Shown piece after piece: positions 34,900 through 44,125 of a DNA stretch of 64,000 nucleotides. The number at the start of each line of letters is the position of its first letter. Positions within the stretch are counted from its first letter, which is position 1. Position numbers and translations under genes: made by a program. Source of the DNA: JAYKGU01 sp035285585 (GTDB lineage: Bacteria; Cyanobacteriota; Cyanobacteriia; CAKZMO01); assembly GCA_035285585.1 (NCBI GenBank), contig JAYKGU010000293.1:1-64000 (forward strand), in the 5' to 3' direction. A model generated the notes under the pieces. It did no database searches. It had not been told where the DNA came from and saw only the letters and a program-made list of their open reading frames with translations.

Positions 34900-36372
34900 T
34901 TAAGCCGTCACCCAATTCACCAGAGTGCGCACCGGAAAGCCCGTTGCCCCTGGGTTGTTGTAGCCGCTTTCCTTCTCCGTCCACACCGGGCCGGCCACGT
35001 CCAGATGTACCCACGGTGTTTCCTTGACGAACTGCTTCAGGAACAGGGCGGCGGTAATGGCTCCGCCCGCACGGGGGCCGGTGTTTTTCATGTCGGCCAC
35101 GACGGATTTCATGCCCTCAAAGTATTTTTCCTCCATGGGCATGCGCCAGAACTTTTCCCCTGCCAGTTCAGCCGCCTGGAGGAGTTCGTCAGCCAGGGTA
35201 CTATTTTCGGTCCACAGGCCCGAAATGTTATCCCCCAGAGCAACGATGCAGGCTCCCGTGAGGGTGGCCAGATCGACGATTGCATCTACCCCCAATTTGT
35301 CGGCAAATACCAGGGCATCCGCCAGGGTCAGCCGTCCCTCCGCGTCCGTATTGTTGACCTCGATGGTTTTGCCGTTGGACGCCGTGAGGATGTCGCCGGG
35401 GTGCATGGCCCGACCGCTCACCATGTTCTCAGTGGCGGCGCTGATGAAGTGAACTTCCACATCGGGCTTGATCTGGGCGATCGCCTTTGCTGCCCCCAGG
35501 GTAGCTCCGGCACCGCCCATATCGGTTTTCATCATCTCAATGCCGCTGCCGGTGGGCTTCAGGTTGAGACCACCGCTGTCAAAGGTCAGCCCCTTGCCGA
35601 CGATGGCCAGCTTGCGGCGGGGTGTGCCCTCCGGCTTGTAGGTGAGGTGGATAAACTTGGGGGGCAGGTCGGAAGCCTGGGCCACGCCCAAAAAGGCACC
35701 CATGCCCAGCTTTTCGCACTCTTCCCGCTCCAGAATTTCTAGCTCCAGGCCGTATTCGTTGGCGATCGCCATGGCCGTTTCTGCCAGCACCACCGGCGTC
35801 ACCACATTGGCGGGAGCCGCCACCAGTTCCCGCGCCAGAATTACCCCCAAGCAAATTTGCTGGGCGCGACGAATGGCCGCCGCCTGATCTCCCAACTCCA
35901 GCAGTTCAATGACCTGAGTGGGATTGCCCTGGTCGTCTTCATCCGACTTAAAGCGCAGGTCACGATGCAGAGCCAGATCCGCTCCCTCGACCATGGCCTG
36001 GGCACTCAGGCTGGCGTCTCCTTTCCAGATGGGTAGGCTAAAGCCCACCTGTTTACACTTCGCCTGAGCCATCAACCGGGCAGCGGCGGCGGCTCCCTGG
36101 CGCAGGGATTCTAGGCCATAGTCATCTGCCTTCCCCAGGCCAACGAGGGCTACCTTGCGAATGGGACTGCCCGCCCCCACGCGAGTGACGGCACTGCTGC
36201 CGACGCTGCCCTTGAACTTGGTTTCTTCAATCAGCTCGGTCAACACCCCAGACAGTTTCTGATCCAGATCGGCCAGATCTCCAGCGAGGGGCAAGTTATC
36301 TTCAAACAGGCCAATGGCGAGACCGTCTCCCGACCATGTCAGCCGCGGCGTATCAATTCCTCGAAATTCCAT
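34900..36372 (-). CDS. pepA: Leucyl aminopeptidase (M17)
   Basis: 490 residues, normal for the family. It removes N-terminal residues from peptides with a two-metal centre in the cytosol. Seen: VGKGLTFDSGGLNLKP (Lys and Asp ligands) near 270, MKTDMGGAGATLGA near 300, and NTDAEGRLTLADAL (Asp, Glu ligands and bicarbonate-site Arg) near 350. The hexamer-forming N-terminal domain is present. No operon partners: repeats on both sides. Start is the ATG at 36372. Confidence 0.96.
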   Translation of the reverse strand: MEFRGIDTPRLTWSGDGLAIGLFEDNLPLAGDLADLDQKLSGVLTELIEETKFKGSVGSSAVTRVGAGSPIRKVALVGLGKADDYGLESLRQGAAAAARLMAQAKCKQVGFSLPIWKGDASLSAQAMVEGADLALHRDLRFKSDEDDQGNPTQVIELLELGDQAAAIRRAQQICLGVILARELVAAPANVVTPVVLAETAMAIANEYGLELEILEREECEKLGMGAFLGVAQASDLPPKFIHLTYKPEGTPRRKLAIVGKGLTFDSGGLNLKPTGSGIEMMKTDMGGAGATLGAAKAIAQIKPDVEVHFISAATENMVSGRAMHPGDILTASNGKTIEVNNTDAEGRLTLADALVFADKLGVDAIVDLATLTGACIVALGDNISGLWTENSTLADELLQAAELAGEKFWRMPMEEKYFEGMKSVVADMKNTGPRAGGAITAALFLKQFVKETPWVHLDVAGPVWTEKESGYNNPGATGFPVRTLVNWVTA

Positions 36373-36504
36373 GCCAACGCTACCTGAACATACTCTTTAT
36401 TATTCTTACCAGTATCGAACAATTCTCAAAAATCCGCTGAGGGAACGGCAGGCATTTTGACAGTAGGCGCAAGGCATGGATGAAAAAAGGCAGGGCCGAA
36501 TTTG

Positions 36505-36622
36505 GGGATGCGTCCTGTAGGGACAGAGGACCCTTTGCCCCTGCCGATTGAACGTTTGGTAAGGGCAAATGGCCATTTGCCCTTACATCGTCCGGTAGGA
36601 TCATTCTCAAAAATCTCCTTAC
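36505..36622. repeat. Dispersed repeat family B, copy 3 (reverse orientation)
   Basis: Holds the full palindrome GGGCAAATGGCCATTTGCCC, TTACATCGTCCGGTAGGATC, then TCAAAAATCTCCTTAC at its edge, and GAACGTTTGGTAAGG on the other side. It matches copy 4 (53589-53697) over most of its length. Confidence 0.75.
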
Positions 36623-36640
36623 ACCAGTATTCAGCGCTAA

Positions 36641-36697
36641 AAAAAGACCATAAAGGCAGAAGCGACGCCTGAGCGCCTTTCGTACCCTTATGGTCTG
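36641..36697 (-). terminator. Rho-independent terminator, minus strand
   Basis: On the minus strand GACCATAAGG...CCTTTATGGTC is followed by seven T. A second inner stem (AGGCGCTCAGGCG region) gives a branched hairpin. It implies a minus-strand transcript ending here, beyond the possible short coding segment at 36747-36990. Confidence 0.7.
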
Positions 36698-36746
36698 ACC
36701 AGTTACTTTGGGAGGTCTCTTGGACAACTTGACGAATGCACTGGCC

Positions 36747-36989
36747 CTAGGCGGCTGCAACCTGATCCAGAACGTGCAGGTCAAAGAACTTGAGGGTTGC
36801 GGCCAGCCGGGACTCGTCCTCAGTGATGGCTTTCACTTCATTTAGCTTGTTCCCTGCACTTTTGTTGACGGTTAAACGTTCATCAGGATGCGAACTTTTC
36901 AGAATGCACAGGGCTATTTCAAAGTGACGTTTTGGCTGGCCACTCTGATGTTTCTTTCCTGATGAAAGGTGCGATCGCCCGGTGATTCA
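36747..36989 (-). pseudogene. Short coding-like segment, possibly a gene remnant
   Basis: A frame of about 80 codons reads ...RHFEIALCILKSSHPDER, then LTVNKSAGNKLNEVKAITED, then ESRLAATLKFFDLHVLDQ and VAAA before a TAG. Its codon use and amphipathic helices look coding. A good terminator (36641-36697) lies 50 bases beyond the stop, supporting a transcribed unit. There is no ATG or GTG start before the upstream TGA; an ATG in another frame (MMNHRAIAPF...) would need a frameshift at a run of four A. I read it as a gene that is broken or starts atypically. Family not recognised. Confidence 0.4.
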
Positions 36990-37228
36990 TCATCAATGCG
37001 ATCGCACTCTATTGGAATATAATTATCGCTCTGGGAAAAGACAAGTCAGATTCGTCAGATTCGTCAGAGGACTTTTGGGAGACTTTTTCAAGGTCAACCA
37101 CCCTCAAGTTAACCACCATATCGGGTAGTTTCCGATGCAACCCCTGCAGATATTGGCTCAATGCAAAGAGAGAGTAGGGTAACACCGCCCTACTCCCTGC
37201 CACTAGAGCAAGGCCAGAAGCCGCTCCT

Positions 37229-38089
37229 TCAGTCGCTAGCTCTGACCATCATGCAGTCGAACTCAATCACCCGTAGTGTCGCATGTTCAAAGCTGACGGG
37301 ATACATCCCCGCCAGTTCAAATCCGGCCTTTTCAAAGAAGGTCAGGCTATCGATCAAAGGAGGCATGCCTTGATAAATCGGGATCACCGATACTTCAGTT
37401 TGCAATGCCAGGATTGGGTCGGTCAGGTGGCCAAGCCCCTTGAAGACTTCCAGGTCATAGCCCTGGGTATCCATTTTCAGATAGATCCTGGCTTGCTCCA
37501 GGTTGTCCACCATCTCGCCCAGCACCTCATCCAGCCGACGAACGGTAACGGTTTCTTCCCGACTACCCACCGAGCTTGCGCCGAAGCGTTCCTCGCACCA
37601 GGCGTTGGCCTTCAAAAACGAAGTGAAAACTGAGGAATCAGCCACATGAATTTGCTGCTTCCCATTCTCCTTACCTAAAGCCAACTGATACGTATCCCAG
37701 TTTGGGTCGCCTGCAGATGCGTTCTTCAGTTCCTCAAAAGTGGTCGATAGGGGTTCAAAAGAGATAATTTTGCCCTGGTAGCCGGTTCGCCGCAGATCTC
37801 TGGCGAACTGGCCCATATTTGCCCCAACATCCAGAACAGTATTGATTTGATACGTATCTAATATTGTTTTTAATCTTAACTGCTGTAAATAATCATAAAC
37901 CCCCTTGGTTCGGATCACCTCTTCCTTGGTTTGATCCGTTAAAAGCAGGCTTTCTGCGTAAAACACCTTCATATCGATGTTGTCTCTGGCAAACGCCAGA
38001 TAGCTGGATCGGCCACGGCCACGGCGCTCAAAGTTGTAGCCACTAACAGCTTTGATGATTTGCTTCAAAGAACCCTTGAGTTTGCTCAT
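37229..38089 (-). CDS. FkbM-family methyltransferase
   Basis: 286 residues. SAM-binding motif VLDVGANMGQFARDLRRTGYQ near 85-105, then GKIISFEPL and a SLKMDTQGYDLEVFKG-type block (here YLKMDTQGYDLEV) near 200 are typical of the FkbM methyltransferases that O-methylate sugars or glycolipids. Cytosolic. It lies downstream (minus strand) of menD with a 183-base gap carrying a small HIP1 repeat. Its nearness to the exopolysaccharide genes at 40045-46753 suggests it methylates a polysaccharide sugar (inference). Confidence 0.88.
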   Translation of the reverse strand: MSKLKGSLKQIIKAVSGYNFERRGRGRSSYLAFARDNIDMKVFYAESLLLTDQTKEEVIRTKGVYDYLQQLRLKTILDTYQINTVLDVGANMGQFARDLRRTGYQGKIISFEPLSTTFEELKNASAGDPNWDTYQLALGKENGKQQIHVADSSVFTSFLKANAWCEERFGASSVGSREETVTVRRLDEVLGEMVDNLEQARIYLKMDTQGYDLEVFKGLGHLTDPILALQTEVSVIPIYQGMPPLIDSLTFFEKAGFELAGMYPVSFEHATLRVIEFDCMMVRASD

Positions 38090-38272
38090 AAAAAAACCAA
38101 AAGAGAACCTCCTTTACCAACACGGCAAATGCACCAGCAACTGCGCGATCGCCTCTCAATTTAAAGGGTGGGCGATCGCCCCTTCATCCAAATCACAGCA
38201 ACCCCACTCGGTTATAACCTAAATTCCAGGCAATGCGATAGCTCCGTAGAACTTAACCGGTCAGCGCCCTCC

Positions 38273-40036
38273 TCACTCCTTAAGTACCCCTTGCCGCCAC
38301 TGGGCCTCCCACTGGCGATCGCTTCTAACCTCCAGCACCCGAACACCTCGCTCCGGTAGGGGATTCAGGCGTTGCACCAGTTGTGGCCAGGAGGTGATGC
38401 GCTCATAGGTCACGCCGTAGGCGGCGCAAAGTACTTCAAAGTTAACGGCCTGGGGTGTGGCAAAGTACCTTTCAAAAGGGGGTTCAAACTGGGCAATGGG
38501 CAGCATTTCAAAGATGCCGCCCCCCTGGTTATTGACCAGCACAATGGTGAGATGGCCTGCCAGTTGGGGGCACAGCAGCAAGCCATTGGTGTCATGTAGC
38601 AGCGCCAGATCCCCCGTCAGCAGTACGCTGCTCTGGTTGTGGTGGGCCATGCCCAGGGCTGTGGACAGGGTACCGTCGATACCATTAGCTCCCCGATTAA
38701 AGAAGGGCCGGATGGCGCGATCGCCCGGCTGCCAGAACCACTCCACATCCCGCACCGCCATACTGTTGGCGATGAACAGAGGCGTCCCCTGGGGCAGATG
38801 CTGGGAAAGTAGCCAGACGACTTTGCTGCCGATCAAGTCCTGGGTGTCTGTCAGGATCTGGTCAAGCCGCTGCCGCTGGTACATTTCGGCGGTCAACCAG
38901 TCCACCAGAAACGGGGAACAGGGGGACGCACCTTCAAACACCGAATCCGGCAATCCCCCGGCAACCAGATCCGCCACCGACAGCCGCAGATGGTGGGTTC
39001 TCCCATGGGTGGGATCCAGGTTGCGATCGCCCGGATCGATGACCCATTGACGGGGATTGATGGCCTGCAGCCACTGACGCAATACTTTACTCGTTGGCAT
39101 TTCGCCAATGCGAATCACCACCTGGGGGGCGAGTTGCTGGGCGTGTTTAGCCTGGCGCAGGATGGTGTCGTAGGTTGAAATGAGATAGGGGTTGAGAGCC
39201 GCGTAGTTGCGGACGGGAGAAAGCCCTTCCGCCAGCACGGGAAAGTTCAAATAGTGGGATAGACGGGCGATCGCCCCACAGTATTCCTTAGGATCAGCAG
39301 GCTGGGCTACTCCAGCAATGATCAGGCCGCGATCGCAGGTTTGCCACTCGTAAAGCACCTTGGTCAGAGGGGCGATCGGGGAGGAGGCTGCATAAGCCGT
39401 TAAACCAGCGGGCATTCCAGGAGAAATCCCAGCAAAGAAAGTGGCGGCATCCAATACCTGAGCCAAGGCTGGCACCGCCGGATTGGGCAGGGGAGGCAGT
39501 GGGTCGCGAAAGGGCAGGTTGAGGTGGACGACCCCAGGAACGGGGTAGTGCGATCGCTCCCAGGCGTGGGCCACCGTCTGCCGCAGATAGGCCAGCATCT
39601 CCGGTTCCACGGCGGGGGTTGCTAGTTCGGCATACCAGTTGGGATAGGTGCCAAAAAGCTTTTGCTGGTCGATGGTTTGTCCGGTGTTACTGTGCCGCAG
39701 TTCGGGGGGGCGATCGGCGGTTAAAACCAGCAGCGGCACCCGGCTTTCTGCCGCCTCAATCACCGCCGGATAGTAGTTGGCCCCTGCCGTACCCGAAGTG
39801 CACACCAGGGCAACGGCCCGGCCCGTCTGGCGGGCGATCCCCAGGGCAAAGAAAGCCGCCGAGCGCTCATCCAGTGCGGGAATGGCCTCGATTTCCCTTG
39901 TCGCGGCAAAGGCCACCGTCAGGGGGGTGGAACGGGAGCCAGGGGAAATGACCACCGAGCGCAGCCCCAGTTGCTGCAGGGTTGCCACCAGAATACTGGC
40001 CCATAACGTATTGGTATTGCGAAAGTCAAGTGGCAT
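38273..40036 (-). CDS. menD: 2-succinyl-5-enolpyruvyl-6-hydroxy-3-cyclohexene-1-carboxylate synthase (MenD)
   Basis: 587 residues. Thiamine-diphosphate enzyme that joins isochorismate and 2-oxoglutarate, an early step of phylloquinone synthesis for photosystem I. Seen: VVISPGSRSTPLTVAFA near 30, the catalytic Glu region (DERSAAFFALG) near 55, VCTSGTAGANYYPAVIEA near 80, and the ThDP motif GDLALLHDTNGLL near 460. Length and order are normal. The start is eight bases after the stop of the glycosyltransferase gene upstream, so it is read as part of the polysaccharide operon, an odd placement. No other men genes are in the window. Confidence 0.95.
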   Translation of the reverse strand: MPLDFRNTNTLWASILVATLQQLGLRSVVISPGSRSTPLTVAFAATREIEAIPALDERSAAFFALGIARQTGRAVALVCTSGTAGANYYPAVIEAAESRVPLLVLTADRPPELRHSNTGQTIDQQKLFGTYPNWYAELATPAVEPEMLAYLRQTVAHAWERSHYPVPGVVHLNLPFRDPLPPLPNPAVPALAQVLDAATFFAGISPGMPAGLTAYAASSPIAPLTKVLYEWQTCDRGLIIAGVAQPADPKEYCGAIARLSHYLNFPVLAEGLSPVRNYAALNPYLISTYDTILRQAKHAQQLAPQVVIRIGEMPTSKVLRQWLQAINPRQWVIDPGDRNLDPTHGRTHHLRLSVADLVAGGLPDSVFEGASPCSPFLVDWLTAEMYQRQRLDQILTDTQDLIGSKVVWLLSQHLPQGTPLFIANSMAVRDVEWFWQPGDRAIRPFFNRGANGIDGTLSTALGMAHHNQSSVLLTGDLALLHDTNGLLLCPQLAGHLTIVLVNNQGGGIFEMLPIAQFEPPFERYFATPQAVNFEVLCAAYGVTYERITSWPQLVQRLNPLPERGVRVLEVRSDRQWEAQWRQGVLKE

Positions 40037-40044
40037 GAATGGCC

Positions 40045-41379
40045 TTAAAGCACCCGGCTGTAAAGCTTGGAAAGGCGCTCGGTATAGTTCTCGACGCTGA
40101 AAAACTGCGATCGCACCCGTCCCGATTCAATCAACTGCTGGCGCAGGTTCGCATCCTCCAGCAGGCGCAATAGCTGGTCGCGAATGGCGTTGACATCGTA
40201 GGGGTCGGCATAAAGGGCGGCATCGCCGCAAATTTCCGGCAGGGAGGAGACGGTGGAGGTGAGCACCGGACAGTCAAAGGTCATGGCTTCCAGGGGGGGT
40301 AAACCAAAGCCTTCGTAAAGGGACGGGAAGGCAAAGCACAACGCGCCCGTATAGAGATAGCGCAGGTCTTCACTGGTGACATACTGCAGCAGCCGCACCC
40401 GCTTGCTGAGGGGGTTTTGCTCGGCGTCGTCCACCACCTTGCCAATTTCATCCTCCCAGAGCCAGCCCCGCTTGCCCACAATCACCAGGGGAATGTCGGT
40501 ATCGATGCCCGCGTAGGCGTCAATCAGGCGACCGACGTTTTTCTTCGGCTCGATCGCCCCTACAAATAAAATATAGCGCTGGTGGGTGAGTCGAAATTTT
40601 TTCAAGTACTTGCCCACCGTTGCTGCACTGCTATCGGCCAGAGGCTTGAGGGCAACGGGCTGGTAGGTAACCTGGATTTTGTCGGGGTTGACGTCAAACA
40701 GACTGAGGATGTCTCGCTTGGAGTTTTCTGAAACGGTGGCGATCGCGTCCGATTCTTTCAGCGTCTGCTGCACCAGCTTATAAAACACCCGCTTATTGTC
40801 CAGCGTCGTATAGGGCAGGCGTAGGGGAATCAGGTCGTGAATCGTGGTAATTTTCTTGGCCCCTTTCAACGTCATGGGCAGGGGATAGGTGGCGTGAAAG
40901 ACATCAATGCCTTTTTCCAGGGAGACAGCGGTGTACAGCCCCGCCAGCTTGAACAGAGAATTGGCGCTTTCGTAGCAGTTGCGCAGGTTGAAGATCTCAA
41001 CGGAATCAATGATGCCCGCCAGAGACCCCACAAAGGTGCCGGGAACGGGATTTTTTAACACCACGCTGCTGGTGCGAATGGGTGTAGCCCGATAGACTCG
41101 GCCTCCGGCGGTCAGTGCCCCCTTCACCAGCACCCGCCCCTTTTTGAGGATGCTGAACCGATCCAGCAGGCCCTGATCGGACAGGGTGTCGAAAAACAGA
41201 ATTTCATCCAGTATCGGGTTTTGGGTGCGGCCCACGTCCCGGCTAAAGAGAATATCCGTATTGGCTCCCAGTTGCTGCAGCGCCCGCACCAGGCTGATGC
41301 CATAGGTTTTAATGCCCGTACCTTTGAGCAGCTCCAGGTTATAGCCATCTACGAGAATATTGGCTCCGGTGAGGGTCAT
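40045..41379 (-). CDS. Glycosyltransferase family 4 (GT4)
   Basis: 444 residues, GT-B fold. The N-terminal half has FHATYPLPMTLKGAKKITTI HDLIPLRLP-type acceptor-side blocks; the C-terminal half has ILFVGAIEPKKNVGRLIDAY and the EX7E-type motif FPSLYEGFGLPPLEAMTFDCPVL. It transfers a sugar from a nucleotide sugar to a growing polysaccharide chain at the cytosolic face. Encoded 67 bases after the Wzt-like ATPase and eight bases before menD. Acceptor and sugar are unknown. Confidence 0.9.
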   Translation of the reverse strand: MTLTGANILVDGYNLELLKGTGIKTYGISLVRALQQLGANTDILFSRDVGRTQNPILDEILFFDTLSDQGLLDRFSILKKGRVLVKGALTAGGRVYRATPIRTSSVVLKNPVPGTFVGSLAGIIDSVEIFNLRNCYESANSLFKLAGLYTAVSLEKGIDVFHATYPLPMTLKGAKKITTIHDLIPLRLPYTTLDNKRVFYKLVQQTLKESDAIATVSENSKRDILSLFDVNPDKIQVTYQPVALKPLADSSAATVGKYLKKFRLTHQRYILFVGAIEPKKNVGRLIDAYAGIDTDIPLVIVGKRGWLWEDEIGKVVDDAEQNPLSKRVRLLQYVTSEDLRYLYTGALCFAFPSLYEGFGLPPLEAMTFDCPVLTSTVSSLPEICGDAALYADPYDVNAIRDQLLRLLEDANLRQQLIESGRVRSQFFSVENYTERLSKLYSRVL

Positions 41380-41446
41380 AGGAAATGGATCTCCAAAGGA
41401 ATTCTCAAAAAGCTGCTAAGAAAGTCTTGCCAAAAGAATACAGGGG

Positions 41447-42814
41447 TTAGGGGCGATCGCCAATGGAGGCGGGTGCTTGCTGGGGGGCTGCTGCCCCAAA
41501 CCGCCAGGAGGAGGGCATGTAGACCAGGCTTCGCTTTTCTTTAGTGCCAGGCCCCTGGCGATCGCCCGCCACCACCGAAATGGACACCAGATCCATGACT
41601 TTGACGGGGGCAGTATCGGGGGCATCGGTGGGCTGAATTAAGGTTACCGACACCCGATAGCGCCCTTCCGACAGGGCCAGTTCGGGCACCACGCAGTCGG
41701 CATAGCCCGACAGTTCTTCCTGACCATTGCTGGCGGCGTGGGGAGCCAGGAACGATTCAAAGTGGGCAATGCTAATTTCGTCCCCAACCGTCAGAAACTG
41801 CACGGCTAACTTCAGCCGAGTGGCCTGAGGATCACAGAGATAGTGGGTGCGGATGATCAGCGTTTCCAGGGTTTGGAACTTCTCCTGGGGCAACTCCGCT
41901 GCGCTCAACAGCTCGATGGCGGTAATTTCCAGGCGCTGGTCAGCCGGTTCGGCCACATGACCCGCCAAAATTTGGTCGGGGGTCTTTTTCATCGTCATCA
42001 AGAGCTGCTTGCGTTTGCGGTTAGCCAAACGAAGATCGCGCTCGGTATAGCTGTCAGGGAGGCTCTCAAAGACTTCGCACACTTCTGAAGAATTTCCCAG
42101 GGCTTTGACCACCCCCTTGTGCAGCAGCAGCACCCGGTTACAGAGCTGCTCCACTTTGGGTACCAGGTGGGAGACAAACACAATGGTGGCCCCTGAGTTG
42201 ACAATTTCCTCCATCCGCTGGAAGCAGCGCTCCTTAAATTTCCAGTCACCCGTTGCCAGCACCTCGTCCAGCAGCAGCACATCGGGGGTGGTCAGGTTGG
42301 TGGCCACGGCAAAGCCCAGTCGTCCCTTCATACCCGAGCTGTAAGTTTTCACGGGGGCGTCGATGAAATCGCCGATTTCGGCAAACTCCAGAATGTCGTT
42401 GATGCGCTTATCCACGATGTGGTGGGGAATGCCCAAAATGGCCGCATTGACATAAATATTTTCCCGCCCCGTCAGCAGCGGCTGAAAGCCCGCTCCCAGG
42501 GTAATCAGGGCGCTTACCTTGCCCCGGATGGTGACCCGTCCGGTGGTGGGCTTAATCAGCCCCTGGAGAATTTTTAGCAGGGTGGTTTTGCCCGACCCGT
42601 TGACGCCAATGACGCCAAAGGACTCGCCCCGGCGCAACTCAAAATTTACGTCCTGGAGCGCCCAAAACTCCTGTCGCCGCAGCTCGGTATGGGGCCGATG
42701 CTTGAGCAGCAGCTCGCCCGCCAAATCCTGCAGCCCGTAGCGGAGCGATCGCTTCAAATCCTTACAGTATTTCTTTGAGACGCCTTCAACCTTGACCAAA
42801 ATTTCGTCTGCCAT
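41447..42814 (-). CDS. Polysaccharide ABC transporter ATPase, Wzt-like with C-terminal binding domain
   Basis: 455 residues. The N-terminal ATPase (about 1-250) has Walker A GVNGSGKTTLLK, signature YSSGMKGRLGFA and Walker B VLLLDEVLATGD. A linker (about 255-290) is followed by a beta-sandwich Wzt_C-type domain (about 300-440), which in Wzt recognises the chain terminus. It powers export of an O-antigen-like polymer. Gap to the permease gene upstream is 26 bases. The C-terminal tail (ERSLVYMPSSWRF) is typical of the family. Confidence 0.92.
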   Translation of the reverse strand: MADEILVKVEGVSKKYCKDLKRSLRYGLQDLAGELLLKHRPHTELRRQEFWALQDVNFELRRGESFGVIGVNGSGKTTLLKILQGLIKPTTGRVTIRGKVSALITLGAGFQPLLTGRENIYVNAAILGIPHHIVDKRINDILEFAEIGDFIDAPVKTYSSGMKGRLGFAVATNLTTPDVLLLDEVLATGDWKFKERCFQRMEEIVNSGATIVFVSHLVPKVEQLCNRVLLLHKGVVKALGNSSEVCEVFESLPDSYTERDLRLANRKRKQLLMTMKKTPDQILAGHVAEPADQRLEITAIELLSAAELPQEKFQTLETLIIRTHYLCDPQATRLKLAVQFLTVGDEISIAHFESFLAPHAASNGQEELSGYADCVVPELALSEGRYRVSVTLIQPTDAPDTAPVKVMDLVSISVVAGDRQGPGTKEKRSLVYMPSSWRFGAAAPQQAPASIGDRP

Positions 42815-42840
42815 CGCAGATAGCCTCCTTCGCGCCTAAC

Positions 42841-43704
42841 CTAGCGCTCAACTAACAGGGGAACCGATACCCGGTAAATAACCCAGCCGACCACAAAGGC
42901 CACCACCGTCAGCAGCGAGATGGCGGTAAACGTGACGACGTTCTCCATCGTGCCCGTGGTCGTCAGATTGATCACGTTCAGCAGCAGGGGCGTCACCGGG
43001 TTCAGCTCCACGAGTAGGGAGTAGGGCCAGTCGGTGGGCGGTGGGTAGAGAATGGGCGTCAGGAAGAACCAGAAGCGGGTGAGGTAGGGCAGGGCCGAGG
43101 GAATATCGGTGTAGAGGCTGCCGATGGGGACGAGGAACAGGCCGAGGGACATCCCAAAGCCGATCAGCAGCAGCAGCGCCCCGACGGCGGGAATCACCCC
43201 CCAGGTGATGGGGACGTGGAAAATGGCAAAAACCGCCGCCAGCACCAAAATCTGAATGCCCTGGTCGAACACCAGTTCGGCGATCGCCGCCAGCAGCAGC
43301 CCCTCCACCGGCACCCGCACCGTCCGCAGCAGGGCCAAACCCTCCCCCATGGCCCGCAGGGGCATATCGAGACTGCGGGAAAAGATCTGCCAGAGAATGG
43401 TGGCAAACAGGACGTAGATGGGATAAGGAATTGTGGTGTCACCGACCTCGAATACGCCGCTCTCCCGGAGGAAGGTGGAGGTGAGGGCCACCAGGATGGG
43501 CGGAATAAAGGCCCAGAGAGGTCCCAGAAAAGACTGGCGGTAGCGCATGCTGATTTTGCGGTAGAACAACTGCCACGCCAGCTCTTTGGACGATCGCAAA
43601 TCAGTCCAAATTTCCTTAAACAGCTCCCCCGGACGCCGGAGTCTGCTCTCGTGGGTATAGATCACCACAGGTAGGGTTTCCTGCGTCTTTGGGTCTAGCT
43701 GCAA
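42841..43704 (-). CDS. Polysaccharide ABC transporter permease (Wzm-like, ABC-2)
   Basis: 287 residues with six membrane segments. A cytosolic N-terminus (about 1-55) with ELAWQLFYRKISMRYRQSFLGPLWAFIPPI is the conserved Wzm/KpsM entry helix. It forms the export channel with the Wzt-like ATPase next to it. First of the minus-strand arm Wzm-Wzt-GT-menD. The plus-strand arm starts 420 bases away on the other side of the shared intergenic region. Confidence 0.9.
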   Translation of the reverse strand: MQLDPKTQETLPVVIYTHESRLRRPGELFKEIWTDLRSSKELAWQLFYRKISMRYRQSFLGPLWAFIPPILVALTSTFLRESGVFEVGDTTIPYPIYVLFATILWQIFSRSLDMPLRAMGEGLALLRTVRVPVEGLLLAAIAELVFDQGIQILVLAAVFAIFHVPITWGVIPAVGALLLLIGFGMSLGLFLVPIGSLYTDIPSALPYLTRFWFFLTPILYPPPTDWPYSLLVELNPVTPLLLNVINLTTTGTMENVVTFTAISLLTVVAFVVGWVIYRVSVPLLVER

Positions 43705-44123
43705 TGGATGTCCTCCTCACCTTGGGAATCGCTGATACCAGTGTTCGATGGGTACTGCCCGTGGGAACCATCATGCCATTTCCATATCCCGTAGGACATT
43801 GGGTCTGCCCGTGAGATTTTACACGACCCCCAGACAAGATACTACTGCTTGCCATCTAATTTTTAGCTGGCCTGGGGGCCGGGGAGCAACGGGGAAGGAC
43901 AGTCTGCCCATTGGGTTGGCCAGCAATTTGAGGGCTGTCTTGGCTGGCTCAACCCCATTGTGCCAACCTGATAACCTGACGACAGCGATTGTGTCAGACG
44001 CCGTGAACCGGTAGGCTAGGCTCAATTCTAAGTATTTCTTGGGGGTGTGCGTCCCCGCCGGAGGCGCACATCCCAGCAAATTGTAATTAATTGTGCTTGA
44101 GCACTGATGGGGGCTGAAGCGGG
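43705..44123. other. Divergent promoter region of the polysaccharide locus
   Basis: Lies between the two divergent arms of the polysaccharide cluster. The right part is family C repeat (44032-44125), which reaches the start of the plus-strand glycosyltransferase gene. The left part (43705-44030) has no open frame with coding character and no obvious operator. Promoters for both arms are expected here. Confidence 0.5.
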
Positions 44124-44125
44124 AT
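44032..44125. repeat. Dispersed repeat family C, copy 2
   Basis: CTTGGGGGTGTGCGTCCCC, GGAGGCGCACATCCC, ATTAATTGTGCTTGAGCACT, then GGGCTGAAGCGGG: the same order as 18984-19083 with substitutions. It supplies the leader just upstream of the glycosyltransferase ATG at 44124. Confidence 0.65.

Noticed and set aside
36380..36784. Minus-strand frame of 134 codons
   Set aside because: Runs through repeat family B copy 3 and the terminator; no codon bias. The nearby frame at 36747-36989 looks more like coding sequence.
37009..37203. 64-codon minus-strand frame
   Set aside because: No ribosome site, AT-rich low-complexity composition, no family resemblance.
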